Shown piece by piece: positions 9,401 through 18,775 of a stretch of DNA of 64,000 nucleotides (its first letter is position 1; the number at the start of each line of letters is the position of its first letter). Below the pieces are notes generated by a model that saw only the letters and a list, made by a program, of their open reading frames with translations, did no database searches and was not told the origin of the DNA. Location: the NCBI RefSeq assembly GCF_003851685.1, contig NZ_CP027727.1:2418001-2482000 (forward strand). Direction: 5' to 3'. The translations under genes and the position numbers were made by a program. The DNA comes from Pseudomonas sp. R5-89-07. Its GTDB lineage: Bacteria; Pseudomonadota; Gammaproteobacteria; Pseudomonadales; Pseudomonadaceae.

Positions 9401-12400
9401 GCAACACTGTGAACCTGGGCGGCAACCTGACCATCGCCGGCAGCAATGCGCTGACGCTGGGCGGCACGGTCGCCGGGATCGGCGGCCTGATCAAGAACGG
9501 CACGGGCGACCTGCTGCTGAACCAGGTCAATACCTACCTGGGCAACACGGCGCTCAATACCGGCAAACTGGTAGTCGGTGCGAGCGGCGCGCTGGGTGCG
9601 GGCACCTTGAACGCAGCGGGTGGTACAGCCCTGGACGCCACCACCGCAGCCCTCTTGACCAATGCGGTCAACCTGGCCGGCAACCTCGGTATCGGCGGCA
9701 CCGCCGACCTGACGTTGAGCGGCACGATCAATGGCGCAGGCAGCCTGACCAAGGACGGCGCGGCCAACCTGCTACTGAGCGGCAATAACAATTTCCTGGG
9801 GGGCACTACGCTCAATGCCGGTACGCTGACGGCCGGTTCCAACCTCGCCCTGGGCCTGGGCAATCTGACCGTTGGCGGTGCGTCGATCCTGGACAGCAAC
9901 GGGGCGGTCAGCCTGGGTAACAGCATCGCTCTCAACGCCGGTTTGACGGTAGGCGGCACCAATGACCTGTCCCTGGGCGGCGTTATCAGTGGCGCGGGCT
10001 CGCTGACCAAGGATGGCTTGGCGAACCTGACACTCAACGGCGCCAACACCTTCAGCGGCGGCACCGCGCTCAACGCCGGTACGTTGACCCTGGGCAATGC
10101 CGCGGCACTGGGCAGCGGCGCCTTGACTGTCGGCGGCGCGGCCACCTTGGATAACAGCGCAGCATTTGGCGTCGGCAACAACCTGGCACTCAACGCCAAT
10201 CTCGGCATTGCCGGCAACAACGACCTGAGCCTCACTGGCGTGGTCAGTGGTGCCGGGGGCCTGGTCAAGAATGGCCTGTCTGACCTGTCCCTGAGTGGCA
10301 GCAACACCTTCACCGGCGCGCTGGATGTGCTTTCTGGCAGTGTCACGTTACTGAATGCCAATGCGCTGGCCAGCAGTTCCGGCGTCAACGTCAGTGCCGG
10401 TGCTTCGCTGAACCTGGGTGCCGACGCCAGCCTGGCAGGTTTGAGCGGCAGTGGCGGCGTGGCGGTGGGCGGCGGCTTAAATTTCACGGTTGGCGGCCTT
10501 GCCACCACCAGTACCTTTGACGGTGACCTCAACGGTGCAGGTGGTTTGATCAAGGTCGGCACCGGCGCCCTCAACCTTACCGGTATCAACGGCCTCACCG
10601 GTAACACCGCAATCGACGCGGGTACCCTGAACCTCAGCGGGTCGTTGGGCAGTGGGCTCGTCAACGTCAACAATGGCGGCACGCTGACCGGCACCGGTTC
10701 GTTGCTTGGTGGCGTGAACGTCAATAACGGCGGCACGCTTGCCTTGAGCAGCGGCAACACCTTGTCGGCTGGCTCGCTGACGCTGGGTACAGGCGCAAAC
10801 TTGAACCTGGCCCTGGGCGCGCCATCCGCCAACTCGTTGCTCAATGTCGGCGGTAACCTGACGCTTGACGGCAACCTCAACGTGACCGACGCCGGCGGCT
10901 TCGGCGTTGGCGTCTACCGCCTGGTCAACTACACCGGCACGCTGACTGACCTCGGCCTGGACGTAGCCTCGGTGCCAGTCGGGTTTAACCTGGGCGATCT
11001 CATCGTGCAGACCGGCGTGGCCAACCAGATCAACGTGCAGGTGTCGGCACCGAACACGGTGATCCGTTATTGGGATGGCAGCCAGACGATTGCCAACGCC
11101 AGCGTCGACGGAGGCACCGGCACCTGGACCAGCGTGGGCACCAATTGGACCAATGCCAATGGCACGCTCAACCAGACCTGGGCCAGCGATTTCGCGGTGT
11201 TCCAGGGCACGCCGGGCACCGTCACCGTGGAGGGTCCGCAAAGCTTCACCGGCCTGCAATTTGCGGTAGACGGCTACAACCTGGTCGCTGGCGCCGCCGG
11301 GCAGCTGACGGCTGTCAACGGCGCCGGCGGCAACGTCGCACTGCGGGTGGATCCGGGCGCGAGCGCAACGATTGGCGTGGCCATCGATGGCAGCGGCACC
11401 CTGAACAAACTGGATGCCGGCACCCTGGTGCTCACTGGCGCCAACACCTACGCCGGCGGCACCCTGCTCAATGGCGGCACGCTGGTGGTGGGCAGCAACA
11501 CGGCGCTGGGCAGCGGCCTGTTGACCGCCGCCGCCGGCACGACGCTGGACAGCAATGCGCCGGTGGCGCTGGTCAACGATGTGGCCTTGAATGGCAACCT
11601 GACGGTGGCGGGCAGCAATGCGCTGGCGCTCAATGGTGCGATCAGCGGCGTCGGTGGCCTGATCAAGAACGGCACGGCCAGTTTGACCCTGGGCGGCAAT
11701 AACACCTTCCTCGGTCCGGTGGCCCTGAATGCGGGCGGGCTGCTCCTGGCGTCCAATTCGGCACTGGGCAGCGGTGCGTTGAATGCCGCCAATGGCACGA
11801 CGCTGGACACCACGGCAGCCTTCAGCGCCAACAACGCCATCAACCTGGCGGGCAACCTGGGCATCGGCGGTACGGCCGACCTGACCCTGGGCGGCGCGAT
11901 CAACGGTGCTGGCAGCCTGACCAAGGAGGGCGCGGCCAACCTGATCCTCACCGGCGCCAACGCCTACCTGGGCGGCACCACGTTGAATGCCGGTACGCTG
12001 ACCTTGGGCACGGCATCCGCGTTGGGCCTGGGTGGCCTCACCGTGGGCGGTGCTTCGACCCTGGATAACAGCACACCGCTGACGGTGGGCAATAACGTTG
12101 TGTTGAATGCCAACCTGACCACCGCCGGCAACAATGACCTGACACTGACGGGCGTGCTCGGCGGCGCGGGTGGCCTGGTCAAGAACGGCGCGGCCAATCT
12201 GATCGTCAATGGCGCCAATACCTTCCAGGGCGGTACTGCCTTGAATGCGGGTACGTTGACCCTGGGCACGGCAACCGCTCTGGGCGGCGGCGCCTTGAGT
12301 ATTGGCGGCGCAGCGAAGCTGGACAACAGTGCACCGCTGGTGTTGGCCAATGCGGTGAACCTCAATGCTGACCTGACGGTGGCCGGCACCCAGAACCTGA

Positions 12401-15400
12401 CCCTGGCCGGCGTGCTGGCGGGCAGTGCCGCGCTGATCAAGAACGGTGCGGCAGACCTCACCCTCACCGGCACCAATACCTTCACCGGGCCCGTGAATGT
12501 GGCGGGCGGCAGCCTGACCACCGTCGGCAACGGCGCGCTGGGCGGTGCGTCCGGCGTGACCGTGGGCAGTGGTGCCAACCTGAACCTGGGCGGCAGTGCC
12601 AGCCTCAATACCCTGGCCGGCAACGGTGCGGTGCAGGTCGCGGGCGGCAGTACCCTCGCGGTGGGCGGCAGCAACCTGGACAACAGCTTCGCCGGTACGC
12701 TGGGCGGTGCCGGTAACCTGGACAAGAACGGCAGCGGCCTGCTCGATCTGACCGGCATCAATGCCATCAGCGGCGCGGCCAACGTCAACGGCGGCACCTT
12801 GAACGTCAGCGGGTCCCTGGCCAGCGCCACAGTCGCGGTGAATAACGCTGCAACATTGGCCGGCAGCGGCTCACTGGCGGGCGCGGTGACGGTGGCTGAC
12901 GGTGGGCATGTTGCGCTGAGCAGCGGTAGCATGCTGTCGGTGGGCTCGCTGGTACTGGGCGGCAATTCGAACCTGGATGTGGGGCTGGGTACGCCGGTAA
13001 TCGGCGGCGGCACCGGGCTGCTGAATGTCGGCGGCGACCTGACGCTGGACGGCAATTTGAATGTCACCGATGTCGGTGGCTTTGGCAGCGGGGTCTACAA
13101 CCTGATCAACTACACCGGCGCCTTGACCGATAACGGCCTGGTCCTCGGCCTGCTGCCTGGCAGTGTGGTGCCGGGCGACCTGCAAGTGCAGACCGCGATC
13201 GGCAACAAGGTCAACCTGCTGGTCACCGCGCCCAATACCACCGTGCAGTTCTGGGACGGCGCCAACCTGATCGGCAATGGTGCCATTGACGGGGGCACCG
13301 GCACATGGAATGCCGCCAACAGCAACTGGACCAACGTGGACGGTACGCTCAATCAAACGTGGGGCAGCAGCTTCGCGGTGTTCCAGGGCGCAGCGGGTAA
13401 CGTCGTGGTGGACGGCACACAGAACATTACCGGCCTGCAGTTCGTCAGCGATGGCTACAACCTGGCCTCGGGCGCAGCCGGGGTGCTTAACCTGGTCAAT
13501 GGGGGCACCGGCACGACGGGGGTGCGCGTCGATCCGAACGCGACCGCGACCCTGGGCGTAACCCTCAACGGCGCCGGCACCCTGGCCAAACTCGACAGCG
13601 GCACTCTGGTGTTGAACGCCAGCAATGGCTACACCGGCGGCACCGCATTGAATGGCGGCACGCTGGTGGTCGGCAACGACAGTGCCCTGGGCACAGGCGC
13701 GTTGACGGCGGCCGATGGCACCCGCCTGGACAGCAACACCGCAGTGAGCCTGGCCAACGCCACGGTGCTCAACGGTGCCTTGGCGGTCGGCGGCAGTAAT
13801 GCGCTGACCCTCAACGGCACCGTCAGCGGCAGCGGCAGTCTGCGCAAAGCCGGCTTTGCCCGGCTGACCCTCAATGGCATCAACACCTACAGCGGCGGCA
13901 CCGGCCTGAACGCCGGCGAACTGCTGCTGGCCAATAACGCTGCCCTTGGCACCGGTGCATTGAGCGTCGGCGGCGCTGCGCAACTCGATGGCAGCACCGA
14001 CTTGCAACTGACCAACGCCATCGACCTGAGCGGCCCGCTGACCCTGGCTGGTAGTCATGACCTGGCGCTCAACGGCGTGGTCAGTGGCACCGGTAGCCTG
14101 ATCAAAGAGGGCGGCGGTGCTTTGCTGCTGACCGGCGCCAACACCTACAGCGGTGGCACCACCCTCAACGGGGGCAGTACCACAGGTAATGCCAGCAGCC
14201 TGCAAGGTGCCATTCTCAACAACGCGACCTTAACCTTCGAGCAAGCCAGCGATGGTACCTACACTGGCAACCTGACCGGCGCCGGCGTGTTGAACAAAAC
14301 CGGGGCCGGCGCGTTGCTGCTCAGCGGCAACAACACCTTCACCGGTACAACAGATGTCAACGCCGGCAGCCTGCTGGTCAACGGCACCTTGAGCAGTGCG
14401 ACGGTGCAGGTAGCCAGCGGCGCGACACTGGGCGGCAGCGGCACGCTGGGCGGTGCGGTCAGCATGGCCGACGGTTCGGTGCTCAAGGCCGGTTCGGCAA
14501 CGCCTTTGTCGGTGGGTTCGCTGGCGCTGTCTTCGGGCACCGCCCTGGACTTCGCCCTCGGCGCACCGGGCGCCTCCACCACGGCGGTGAACGTCGCCGG
14601 TAACCTGGTGCTGGATGGCACGCTCAACGTGACGGACACCGGCGGCTTCGGCACCGGGGTCTATCAACTGTTCCGCTACGGCGGCACGTTGACCGACAAC
14701 GGCCTGACCCTGGGCAGCTTGCCTCTGGGCCTGGGCAGTACGAGCCTGCAAAATGCGCTGGCCAACCAGCTCAACCTGGTGGTGCAAACCACGCCTGGCC
14801 AGATTCAGTTCTGGAACGGCGGCACCACCAACCCGGACGGCAGCATTACCGGCGGCAGCGGCACCTGGGGCCCGGGCACCAACTGGACTGACCCGACCGG
14901 CACCCAGGGGCAGGTGTCCACTAACCAGTTCGCGGTATTTGGCGGGCAGGGCGGTACTGTGACCGTGGTCGGCAACCAGGGCTTCACTGGCCTGCAAGTG
15001 CTTGACCCGGGGTACTCGCTGGTGGCTGGCGCAGGTGGCAGCTTGAGCCCAACCAATGCGGCGGATGGCAGCCTGGCTGCTGTACGGATCAACTCCGGCG
15101 TAACCACCCAGATCGATGCGCCTCTGGTGGGGGCCGGCGGGATCAATAAACTCGACGCCGGTACCTTGCTGTTGACGGGGGCCAATACCTACACCGGCGG
15201 TACCACGGTCAGCGGCGGTACGCTGGCCGGTAACACCCTTAGCCTGCAAGGCCGTTTCTTCAACACTGCGCGCATGCTATTTGTGCAAAACACGGCCGGC
15301 ACCTTCAAAGGCACCTTGAGCGGCACCGGCAGCCTCATCAAGCAAGGCGCCGGTGCGCTGTTGCTGACTGGCAACCAGCCCTTCAGCGGTACCGTGGCGG

Positions 15401-16977
15401 TGGAAGAGGGCGTGCTGCAAGTGGGTAATGCGGCCAACCCTGGCACCGTGCTGGGTGGCCAGGTCACCGTGGCCAGCGGCGCCGGCCTGACCGGTAACGG
15501 CAGTGTCGGTTCGCTGGTCAACAACGGTTCGGTGACCCCGGACAGCGGCAAACTGAGCGTGGCTGGTAACTTCACCAACGCCAGCAACGGTGCGCTGAAC
15601 CTGGTGATCACACCCTCGATCACCAGCTCCCTGGCGGTTGGCGGCACGGCCAATCTGGGCGGTAGCTTGAACGTGATCAACCTGGCCCCGTATGCCGGCC
15701 CGACCACCTACACGCTGCTGACCGCCGGTGCGGTCAACGGGACATTCAACACCACCAACCTGGAGAATCTGGCGTTCCTCGACACCGCGTTGAACTACGG
15801 CCCGACCCAAGTGGCGTTGGCGGTCTCTCGTAACGATGTGAGCTACGCCAGTGTTGCTGCCACCGGTAACCAGCGTGGCGTGGCGGCTGCACTGGGCAGC
15901 GGTGCGGCAGTCGGTGGCGCAGCGGTGCAAAATGCGCTGCTCAATGGCGACGTAGCCAGTGCGCGTGCGGCCTTCGACAGCTTGTCAGGCGAGATCCACG
16001 CCAGCACCGCCAGCGCGATGCTTGAGGATTCGCGTTACGTGCGTGACGCGGTCAACGAGCGTCTGCGCCAGCCTGGCTGCTACCGCGAGGACGACCCACG
16101 CAACGCCCTGGCACCCAGCGAAAACCGCCTGAGCAGTGCCGGTTGCCATGGCGAGATGGTCGGTTGGATGCGCGTGCTCGGCACCTGGGGCCATATGGGC
16201 GGCGACAGCAACACCGCCAAGTTGGACCGCAACCTCAGCGGCTTCCTGCTCGGCACCGACAAACAGGTGGATGACGCCTGGCGCGTCGGCGTGGCCGCCG
16301 GCTACACCCGCAGTGATCTGGATGCCAAGCGCCGCAATTCCAGCGCCGACGTCGACAGCTACCACCTGATGGCCTACACCGCGTACCAGCAGGAGGCGTT
16401 CGCCGCACGCATGGGAGTGGCCTACAGCTGGCACGACATTGAAAGCAAACGCAACGTGGCGGTGGGTGGTGAAGGTCAGCGCCTGAAGGCCGACTACAAA
16501 GCGCGCAGTGCGCAGGTGTTTGGCGAAGTCGGCTACACCCTTGAAACCGGCAGTGTCGCCCTGGAGCCCTTCGCCGGCCTGGCCTATGTCAACTACGACA
16601 GCGACACGCTCAAGGAGAAAGGCGGTTCGGCCGCCCTGCGCGGGGATGCCAAACAAGACATCACCTACTCGACCCTGGGCCTTCGCATCGGCCAGACCAT
16701 CACTCTGGGCAACGGCTCCAAAATCACCCCGCGCGGCAGTATCGGCTGGCGTCACGCGTTCGGCGATACCAAGCCGGATGCCGACCTGAGCTTTATCGAT
16801 GGCGGTGCCTCATTCAGCACCCAGGGCGTGCCGATTGCCAAAGACAGCGCGGTGGTGGAAGCGGGCCTGGACTACCAGATCAGTCAGAATGGCAGGCTGG
16901 GCCTGGGCTATTCGGGCCAACTCTCGCGCAACGACAAGGACCATGCGGTGACGGTGAGTTTCTCCCTCGGTTTCTGA
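6460..16977 (+). CDS. giant autotransporter (type Va) with 24 passenger repeats
   Basis: 3505-residue type V autotransporter. GTG start with AAGGAG six bases upstream. Residues 1 to about 38 form a long signal peptide (hydrophobic LGIVGLMVSLASPEAAA). A passenger follows that is almost entirely Gly/Asn/Thr/Leu-rich beta-helix: 24 copies of the autotransporter-associated repeat (core of the type GSLTKDGAANLTLNGANTF) with a period near 86 residues, between about residues 390 and 3000. Three larger units begin with WDG or WNG (nt 11075, 13251, 14812). Passenger end: AFDSLSGEIHAS; cysteines are nearly absent. The last 280 or so residues (from about nt 16140) form the outer-membrane beta-barrel, ending in LGF with terminal Phe. 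A role in adhesion or aggregation is likely from architecture; no protease or lipase motif was seen. Confidence 0.93.
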   Translation: MERRLAAAGVSRINPLNLAVRLGIVGLMVSLASPEAAATCSTSGSTVTCTGVPTLPLFLNNFSSATSGLTVNVNAGAQMNATLGGHVLNLTGVNITLNNAGTLDPALLGLVSVLSGGAFIGTGASSTVNVLNTASGIMRGTGMLLGLNLSSIDGLALGINNAATGTTNITNNGTITSTGLSVGGITLADTPVIGVYGGSQVTMTNSSTGIINGRVAFETSAAGNTFTNAGAITGGVSMGAASTNTFNAITGSSVSVGDGVQIGVGLGGLIGINLTFGPTGTVDGGAGGSNTLVLQNALGAGGGTTGTGTASSATYINFNNLAINSGTWTLQGPLVSGSTTLNGGVSLFNNNTAFGSGVLTSNGGTLQASNSGLTIANLLTLGAGGLTVSGANSLSLAGVLSGSGGLTKQGAGQLILSGANTYSGTNTLAAGSVQLGNDLALGTGTVNVTGATTLQAPGTVNLANLITLNGALTTGITGALTLGGAVSGTGSITKSGTGSLALDGANTGYSGTTNLAAGTLLLGNNDALGSGSLNVTGAANLNANGASLLSNGVVLGGALTLTGTNPLTLSGVMSGAGSLIKSGAGLLTLTGNNTRTGTTSLNAGGLLLGSNTALGSGALNTAAGTSLDATTAVTLANAINLTGDLTLNGTQALGLGGVISGTGNLIKTGPAGLTLSGANTFTGGTSLNAGSLTLGNNTALGVGGVLNTANNTTLDTTAALTVNNALNLGGNLNIAGTQDLGLTGVISGSGGLTKNGAASLLLSGANTFLAGTTLAGGTLSVGNDGALGTGTLSVTGSASLDNSAGVNLANAIDLGADLALIGTNPLTLSGVVSGPSALIKNGASSVLLSAANTFQGGTTLNAGTLTLGDAAALGSGALTVAGAGSLSSNAALTAANAITLNANLTAGGANALTLDGIISGSAGLIKSGAADLTLNGANTYTGTTALNAGTLIVGTDTALGAGALNAAGGTTLQSGAAVSLGNTVNLGGNLTIAGSNALTLGGTVAGIGGLIKNGTGDLLLNQVNTYLGNTALNTGKLVVGASGALGAGTLNAAGGTALDATTAALLTNAVNLAGNLGIGGTADLTLSGTINGAGSLTKDGAANLLLSGNNNFLGGTTLNAGTLTAGSNLALGLGNLTVGGASILDSNGAVSLGNSIALNAGLTVGGTNDLSLGGVISGAGSLTKDGLANLTLNGANTFSGGTALNAGTLTLGNAAALGSGALTVGGAATLDNSAAFGVGNNLALNANLGIAGNNDLSLTGVVSGAGGLVKNGLSDLSLSGSNTFTGALDVLSGSVTLLNANALASSSGVNVSAGASLNLGADASLAGLSGSGGVAVGGGLNFTVGGLATTSTFDGDLNGAGGLIKVGTGALNLTGINGLTGNTAIDAGTLNLSGSLGSGLVNVNNGGTLTGTGSLLGGVNVNNGGTLALSSGNTLSAGSLTLGTGANLNLALGAPSANSLLNVGGNLTLDGNLNVTDAGGFGVGVYRLVNYTGTLTDLGLDVASVPVGFNLGDLIVQTGVANQINVQVSAPNTVIRYWDGSQTIANASVDGGTGTWTSVGTNWTNANGTLNQTWASDFAVFQGTPGTVTVEGPQSFTGLQFAVDGYNLVAGAAGQLTAVNGAGGNVALRVDPGASATIGVAIDGSGTLNKLDAGTLVLTGANTYAGGTLLNGGTLVVGSNTALGSGLLTAAAGTTLDSNAPVALVNDVALNGNLTVAGSNALALNGAISGVGGLIKNGTASLTLGGNNTFLGPVALNAGGLLLASNSALGSGALNAANGTTLDTTAAFSANNAINLAGNLGIGGTADLTLGGAINGAGSLTKEGAANLILTGANAYLGGTTLNAGTLTLGTASALGLGGLTVGGASTLDNSTPLTVGNNVVLNANLTTAGNNDLTLTGVLGGAGGLVKNGAANLIVNGANTFQGGTALNAGTLTLGTATALGGGALSIGGAAKLDNSAPLVLANAVNLNADLTVAGTQNLTLAGVLAGSAALIKNGAADLTLTGTNTFTGPVNVAGGSLTTVGNGALGGASGVTVGSGANLNLGGSASLNTLAGNGAVQVAGGSTLAVGGSNLDNSFAGTLGGAGNLDKNGSGLLDLTGINAISGAANVNGGTLNVSGSLASATVAVNNAATLAGSGSLAGAVTVADGGHVALSSGSMLSVGSLVLGGNSNLDVGLGTPVIGGGTGLLNVGGDLTLDGNLNVTDVGGFGSGVYNLINYTGALTDNGLVLGLLPGSVVPGDLQVQTAIGNKVNLLVTAPNTTVQFWDGANLIGNGAIDGGTGTWNAANSNWTNVDGTLNQTWGSSFAVFQGAAGNVVVDGTQNITGLQFVSDGYNLASGAAGVLNLVNGGTGTTGVRVDPNATATLGVTLNGAGTLAKLDSGTLVLNASNGYTGGTALNGGTLVVGNDSALGTGALTAADGTRLDSNTAVSLANATVLNGALAVGGSNALTLNGTVSGSGSLRKAGFARLTLNGINTYSGGTGLNAGELLLANNAALGTGALSVGGAAQLDGSTDLQLTNAIDLSGPLTLAGSHDLALNGVVSGTGSLIKEGGGALLLTGANTYSGGTTLNGGSTTGNASSLQGAILNNATLTFEQASDGTYTGNLTGAGVLNKTGAGALLLSGNNTFTGTTDVNAGSLLVNGTLSSATVQVASGATLGGSGTLGGAVSMADGSVLKAGSATPLSVGSLALSSGTALDFALGAPGASTTAVNVAGNLVLDGTLNVTDTGGFGTGVYQLFRYGGTLTDNGLTLGSLPLGLGSTSLQNALANQLNLVVQTTPGQIQFWNGGTTNPDGSITGGSGTWGPGTNWTDPTGTQGQVSTNQFAVFGGQGGTVTVVGNQGFTGLQVLDPGYSLVAGAGGSLSPTNAADGSLAAVRINSGVTTQIDAPLVGAGGINKLDAGTLLLTGANTYTGGTTVSGGTLAGNTLSLQGRFFNTARMLFVQNTAGTFKGTLSGTGSLIKQGAGALLLTGNQPFSGTVAVEEGVLQVGNAANPGTVLGGQVTVASGAGLTGNGSVGSLVNNGSVTPDSGKLSVAGNFTNASNGALNLVITPSITSSLAVGGTANLGGSLNVINLAPYAGPTTYTLLTAGAVNGTFNTTNLENLAFLDTALNYGPTQVALAVSRNDVSYASVAATGNQRGVAAALGSGAAVGGAAVQNALLNGDVASARAAFDSLSGEIHASTASAMLEDSRYVRDAVNERLRQPGCYREDDPRNALAPSENRLSSAGCHGEMVGWMRVLGTWGHMGGDSNTAKLDRNLSGFLLGTDKQVDDAWRVGVAAGYTRSDLDAKRRNSSADVDSYHLMAYTAYQQEAFAARMGVAYSWHDIESKRNVAVGGEGQRLKADYKARSAQVFGEVGYTLETGSVALEPFAGLAYVNYDSDTLKEKGGSAALRGDAKQDITYSTLGLRIGQTITLGNGSKITPRGSIGWRHAFGDTKPDADLSFIDGGASFSTQGVPIAKDSAVVEAGLDYQISQNGRLGLGYSGQLSRNDKDHAVTVSFSLGF
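7640..15480 (+). repeat. 24 tandem autotransporter-associated repeats within the passenger
   Basis: Reading the protein, the core motif (ISGxGxLxKxGxxxLxLxGxNTYxGxTxLNAGxL) occurs 24 times. The first eleven are spaced almost exactly 258-260 bases apart (starting near 7648, 7918, 8175, 8437, 8693, 8953, 9208, 9468, 9724, 9985, 10243). Twelve repeats precede the first WDG unit, six lie between the first and second, four between the second and third, and two follow. Copies have diverged at DNA level but share many short identical stretches, so the region is prone to recombination and assembly error. Confidence 0.9.
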
Positions 16978-16995
16978 TCAGAGCCGAGTGCCTTG

Positions 16996-17022
16996 AGCCG
17001 CCCGTAAGGGCGGTTTTTTTTT
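16996..17022 (+). terminator. rho-independent terminator of the autotransporter gene
   Basis: Perfect six-base stem CCGCCC (16998-17003) / GGGCGG (17008-17013) with a GTAA loop, followed by nine T residues (17014-17022). It starts about 20 bases after the stop codon. Confidence 0.92.
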
Positions 17023-17180
17023 GCATGTGCACGAATTGCGACGTTTCCCGATGGCCAGGTAAAAATCGACAACTTCGCTCGCTGAAGAACCCTAGTAGGG
17101 CGATGTTCAGTGTTTTCATCTCGGCTTGATTGGCTCTTTGTTACCATGGCCGTCCCTCGTCACCCCGGAGTCACCGGCCC

Positions 17181-18737
17181 ATGCAGCAGCAGTGGGATGA
17201 AATGCACCGCACCCGCAAGCCTACGTTCGTCCTGTGTGGCGAGCCTCAGGGGGACGTGCTCAATCTCTACGTTCACGGTTATTCGGCGTTTTTCAGCCAG
17301 CAGCAGCTGGCGGGCTTCAAGGAACAACTGGCCGGCATCGAAGGCTCGACCAACCTGATGCTGTTCTGGCCGGCGGGGCATTTCCTGGAAAACCTCTTCG
17401 CACCGTTCAAGGAGGTGATTGCCTCGATGCTCGGCGGAGGCGGCCTGGGCGCGGCGACGGTGGGCGTGGGCAAGGCGATTGCCTACTTTCTTGATCATTA
17501 CAAAAGCGTCGAAGCGCGGGTCGATGAAGTGGCCAGGACCTTGTTGCCTGAGCTGGCGAGCTACCTGCACGCCGAATCGCTGCCGGTGCGGCAAATCAAT
17601 CTGATCGGTCACTCCCTTGGCGCCCGTATCCTGGTCAAGAGTGTGCTGGCCAGCCCTGAAGTCGCCGATGAACTGCCGTTGAACAATCTGTTGCTGATGG
17701 GTGGGGCTATTTGTACTTCGAGCCCTTGGGAAGCGGTGTCGGCGCCGCTCAAGGGGCGGCTGATCAATTGCCATTCCAGCAAGGACTGGGCGCTGGCGAT
17801 GAAGCCGGACACCGAGCGTTGCATCGGCCGCTATCCCATCGCGGTGACGCCGGCACTGAAGGCCAAGGTATCCAACGTGCATCTGGCCAGCTTCGATCAC
17901 GCGGCCTACTGGCCGCAGCTGAAAACCGTGGTGCAGTACACCGACCTGCTGCAGGAGCGCCGTGGCCTGATCCGCGCCGACTTGCGCAGCAGTGAAACGC
18001 GCTTTGCCGAAGAGGACGCGGATCTGCTTCCCATGCTGATGCAGGCGCGGCCGAATGAACTGAAGTTTCTCGCCGAGCTGATGGCCCAAAAGCGCAGCGC
18101 CGCCATTGATGCCGATGTGCGCGAACCGCTCAAGCTCGCCATCGAGTTGCAACGCATGGGCGGCGACAGTTTCATGAACCTTGCCCGTGGCCATGGCGTG
18201 GCCTATCGCCAGATCGCCGAAGCGGTGGCGCAACGCCTGGGCATCAAGTTCGACGACGCAATCGCCAGCGTGGCCCTGGCGGACATCGAAGGGCAGGTCG
18301 CGGAAAAGCTCATCGAGCAGTATCAGGACAAACTCAGCGGCGCCGACCGACAAGCGTTCGACGCCGAACTCAAGGCCGCGATGCACAAAGAGCAGGGTAT
18401 GTTCACGCGTCTCGACGTTGGCCGTTCGGCCACCACCGCCTTGAGCGGCACGGCATTGGCCGGGCTCACCGGGTTCATGCTTCGCCGCGGTGCCGCCACG
18501 GCGATTCCGGTGGTGGGCCAGGCATTGGCGGCGGCGATGTTGCTGGTCAGCGGCGTACGGGCGTTTTCCGGCCCGGCGTATTCGATCACCACCTTGGCGG
18601 TGTTGGTGGTTGGCGTGATTCGCCAGCGCCTGGAGCGAGAGGCGCTGAACCAGGAACTGGACCTGGTGGTGCAAGTGGTCGAGGCGTTCGATCTGCCCCG
18701 AGAGACGGTGATGCGCACGGTCGCGTCCGACTGCTAA
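17181..18737 (+). CDS. alpha/beta-hydrolase (DUF726-like) fused to a YaaW-like domain
   Basis: About 518 residues from the ATG at 17181 (CGGAG ten bases upstream; an in-frame TTG at 17130 has no such signal). Residues 1 to about 270 form an alpha/beta hydrolase: beta-strand LNLYVHGYSAFF and nucleophile elbow LIGHSLGAR, with a histidine in ASFDHAAYWP as possible catalytic base, resembling DUF726/TMCO4-type hydrolases. From about residue 285 the sequence follows E. coli YaaW: LKFLAELM, then GGDSFMNLARGHGVAYRQIAEAV, QRLGIKFDD, AEKLIEQYQDKLSGADRQAFDAEL and a hydrophobic glycine/alanine-rich tail ending in ALNQELDLVVQVVEAF. YaaW itself has no proven role. The tail contains two hydrophobic stretches, so membrane association is possible. 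It may share a transcript with mntH, which begins 38 bases downstream. Confidence 0.72.
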   Translation: MQQQWDEMHRTRKPTFVLCGEPQGDVLNLYVHGYSAFFSQQQLAGFKEQLAGIEGSTNLMLFWPAGHFLENLFAPFKEVIASMLGGGGLGAATVGVGKAIAYFLDHYKSVEARVDEVARTLLPELASYLHAESLPVRQINLIGHSLGARILVKSVLASPEVADELPLNNLLLMGGAICTSSPWEAVSAPLKGRLINCHSSKDWALAMKPDTERCIGRYPIAVTPALKAKVSNVHLASFDHAAYWPQLKTVVQYTDLLQERRGLIRADLRSSETRFAEEDADLLPMLMQARPNELKFLAELMAQKRSAAIDADVREPLKLAIELQRMGGDSFMNLARGHGVAYRQIAEAVAQRLGIKFDDAIASVALADIEGQVAEKLIEQYQDKLSGADRQAFDAELKAAMHKEQGMFTRLDVGRSATTALSGTALAGLTGFMLRRGAATAIPVVGQALAAAMLLVSGVRAFSGPAYSITTLAVLVVGVIRQRLEREALNQELDLVVQVVEAFDLPRETVMRTVASDC

Positions 18738-18775
18738 GCTGGCGCCCTGATTTGTGTGTTTGCCTGGAATCGCGC

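Noticed and set aside
7983..14205. Several long minus-strand frames opposite the autotransporter
   Set aside because: Frames of about 350-450 codons rich in Pro, Leu and Val repeat with the same period as the passenger repeats. They are produced by the low frequency of stop complements in the repeat and have no start context.
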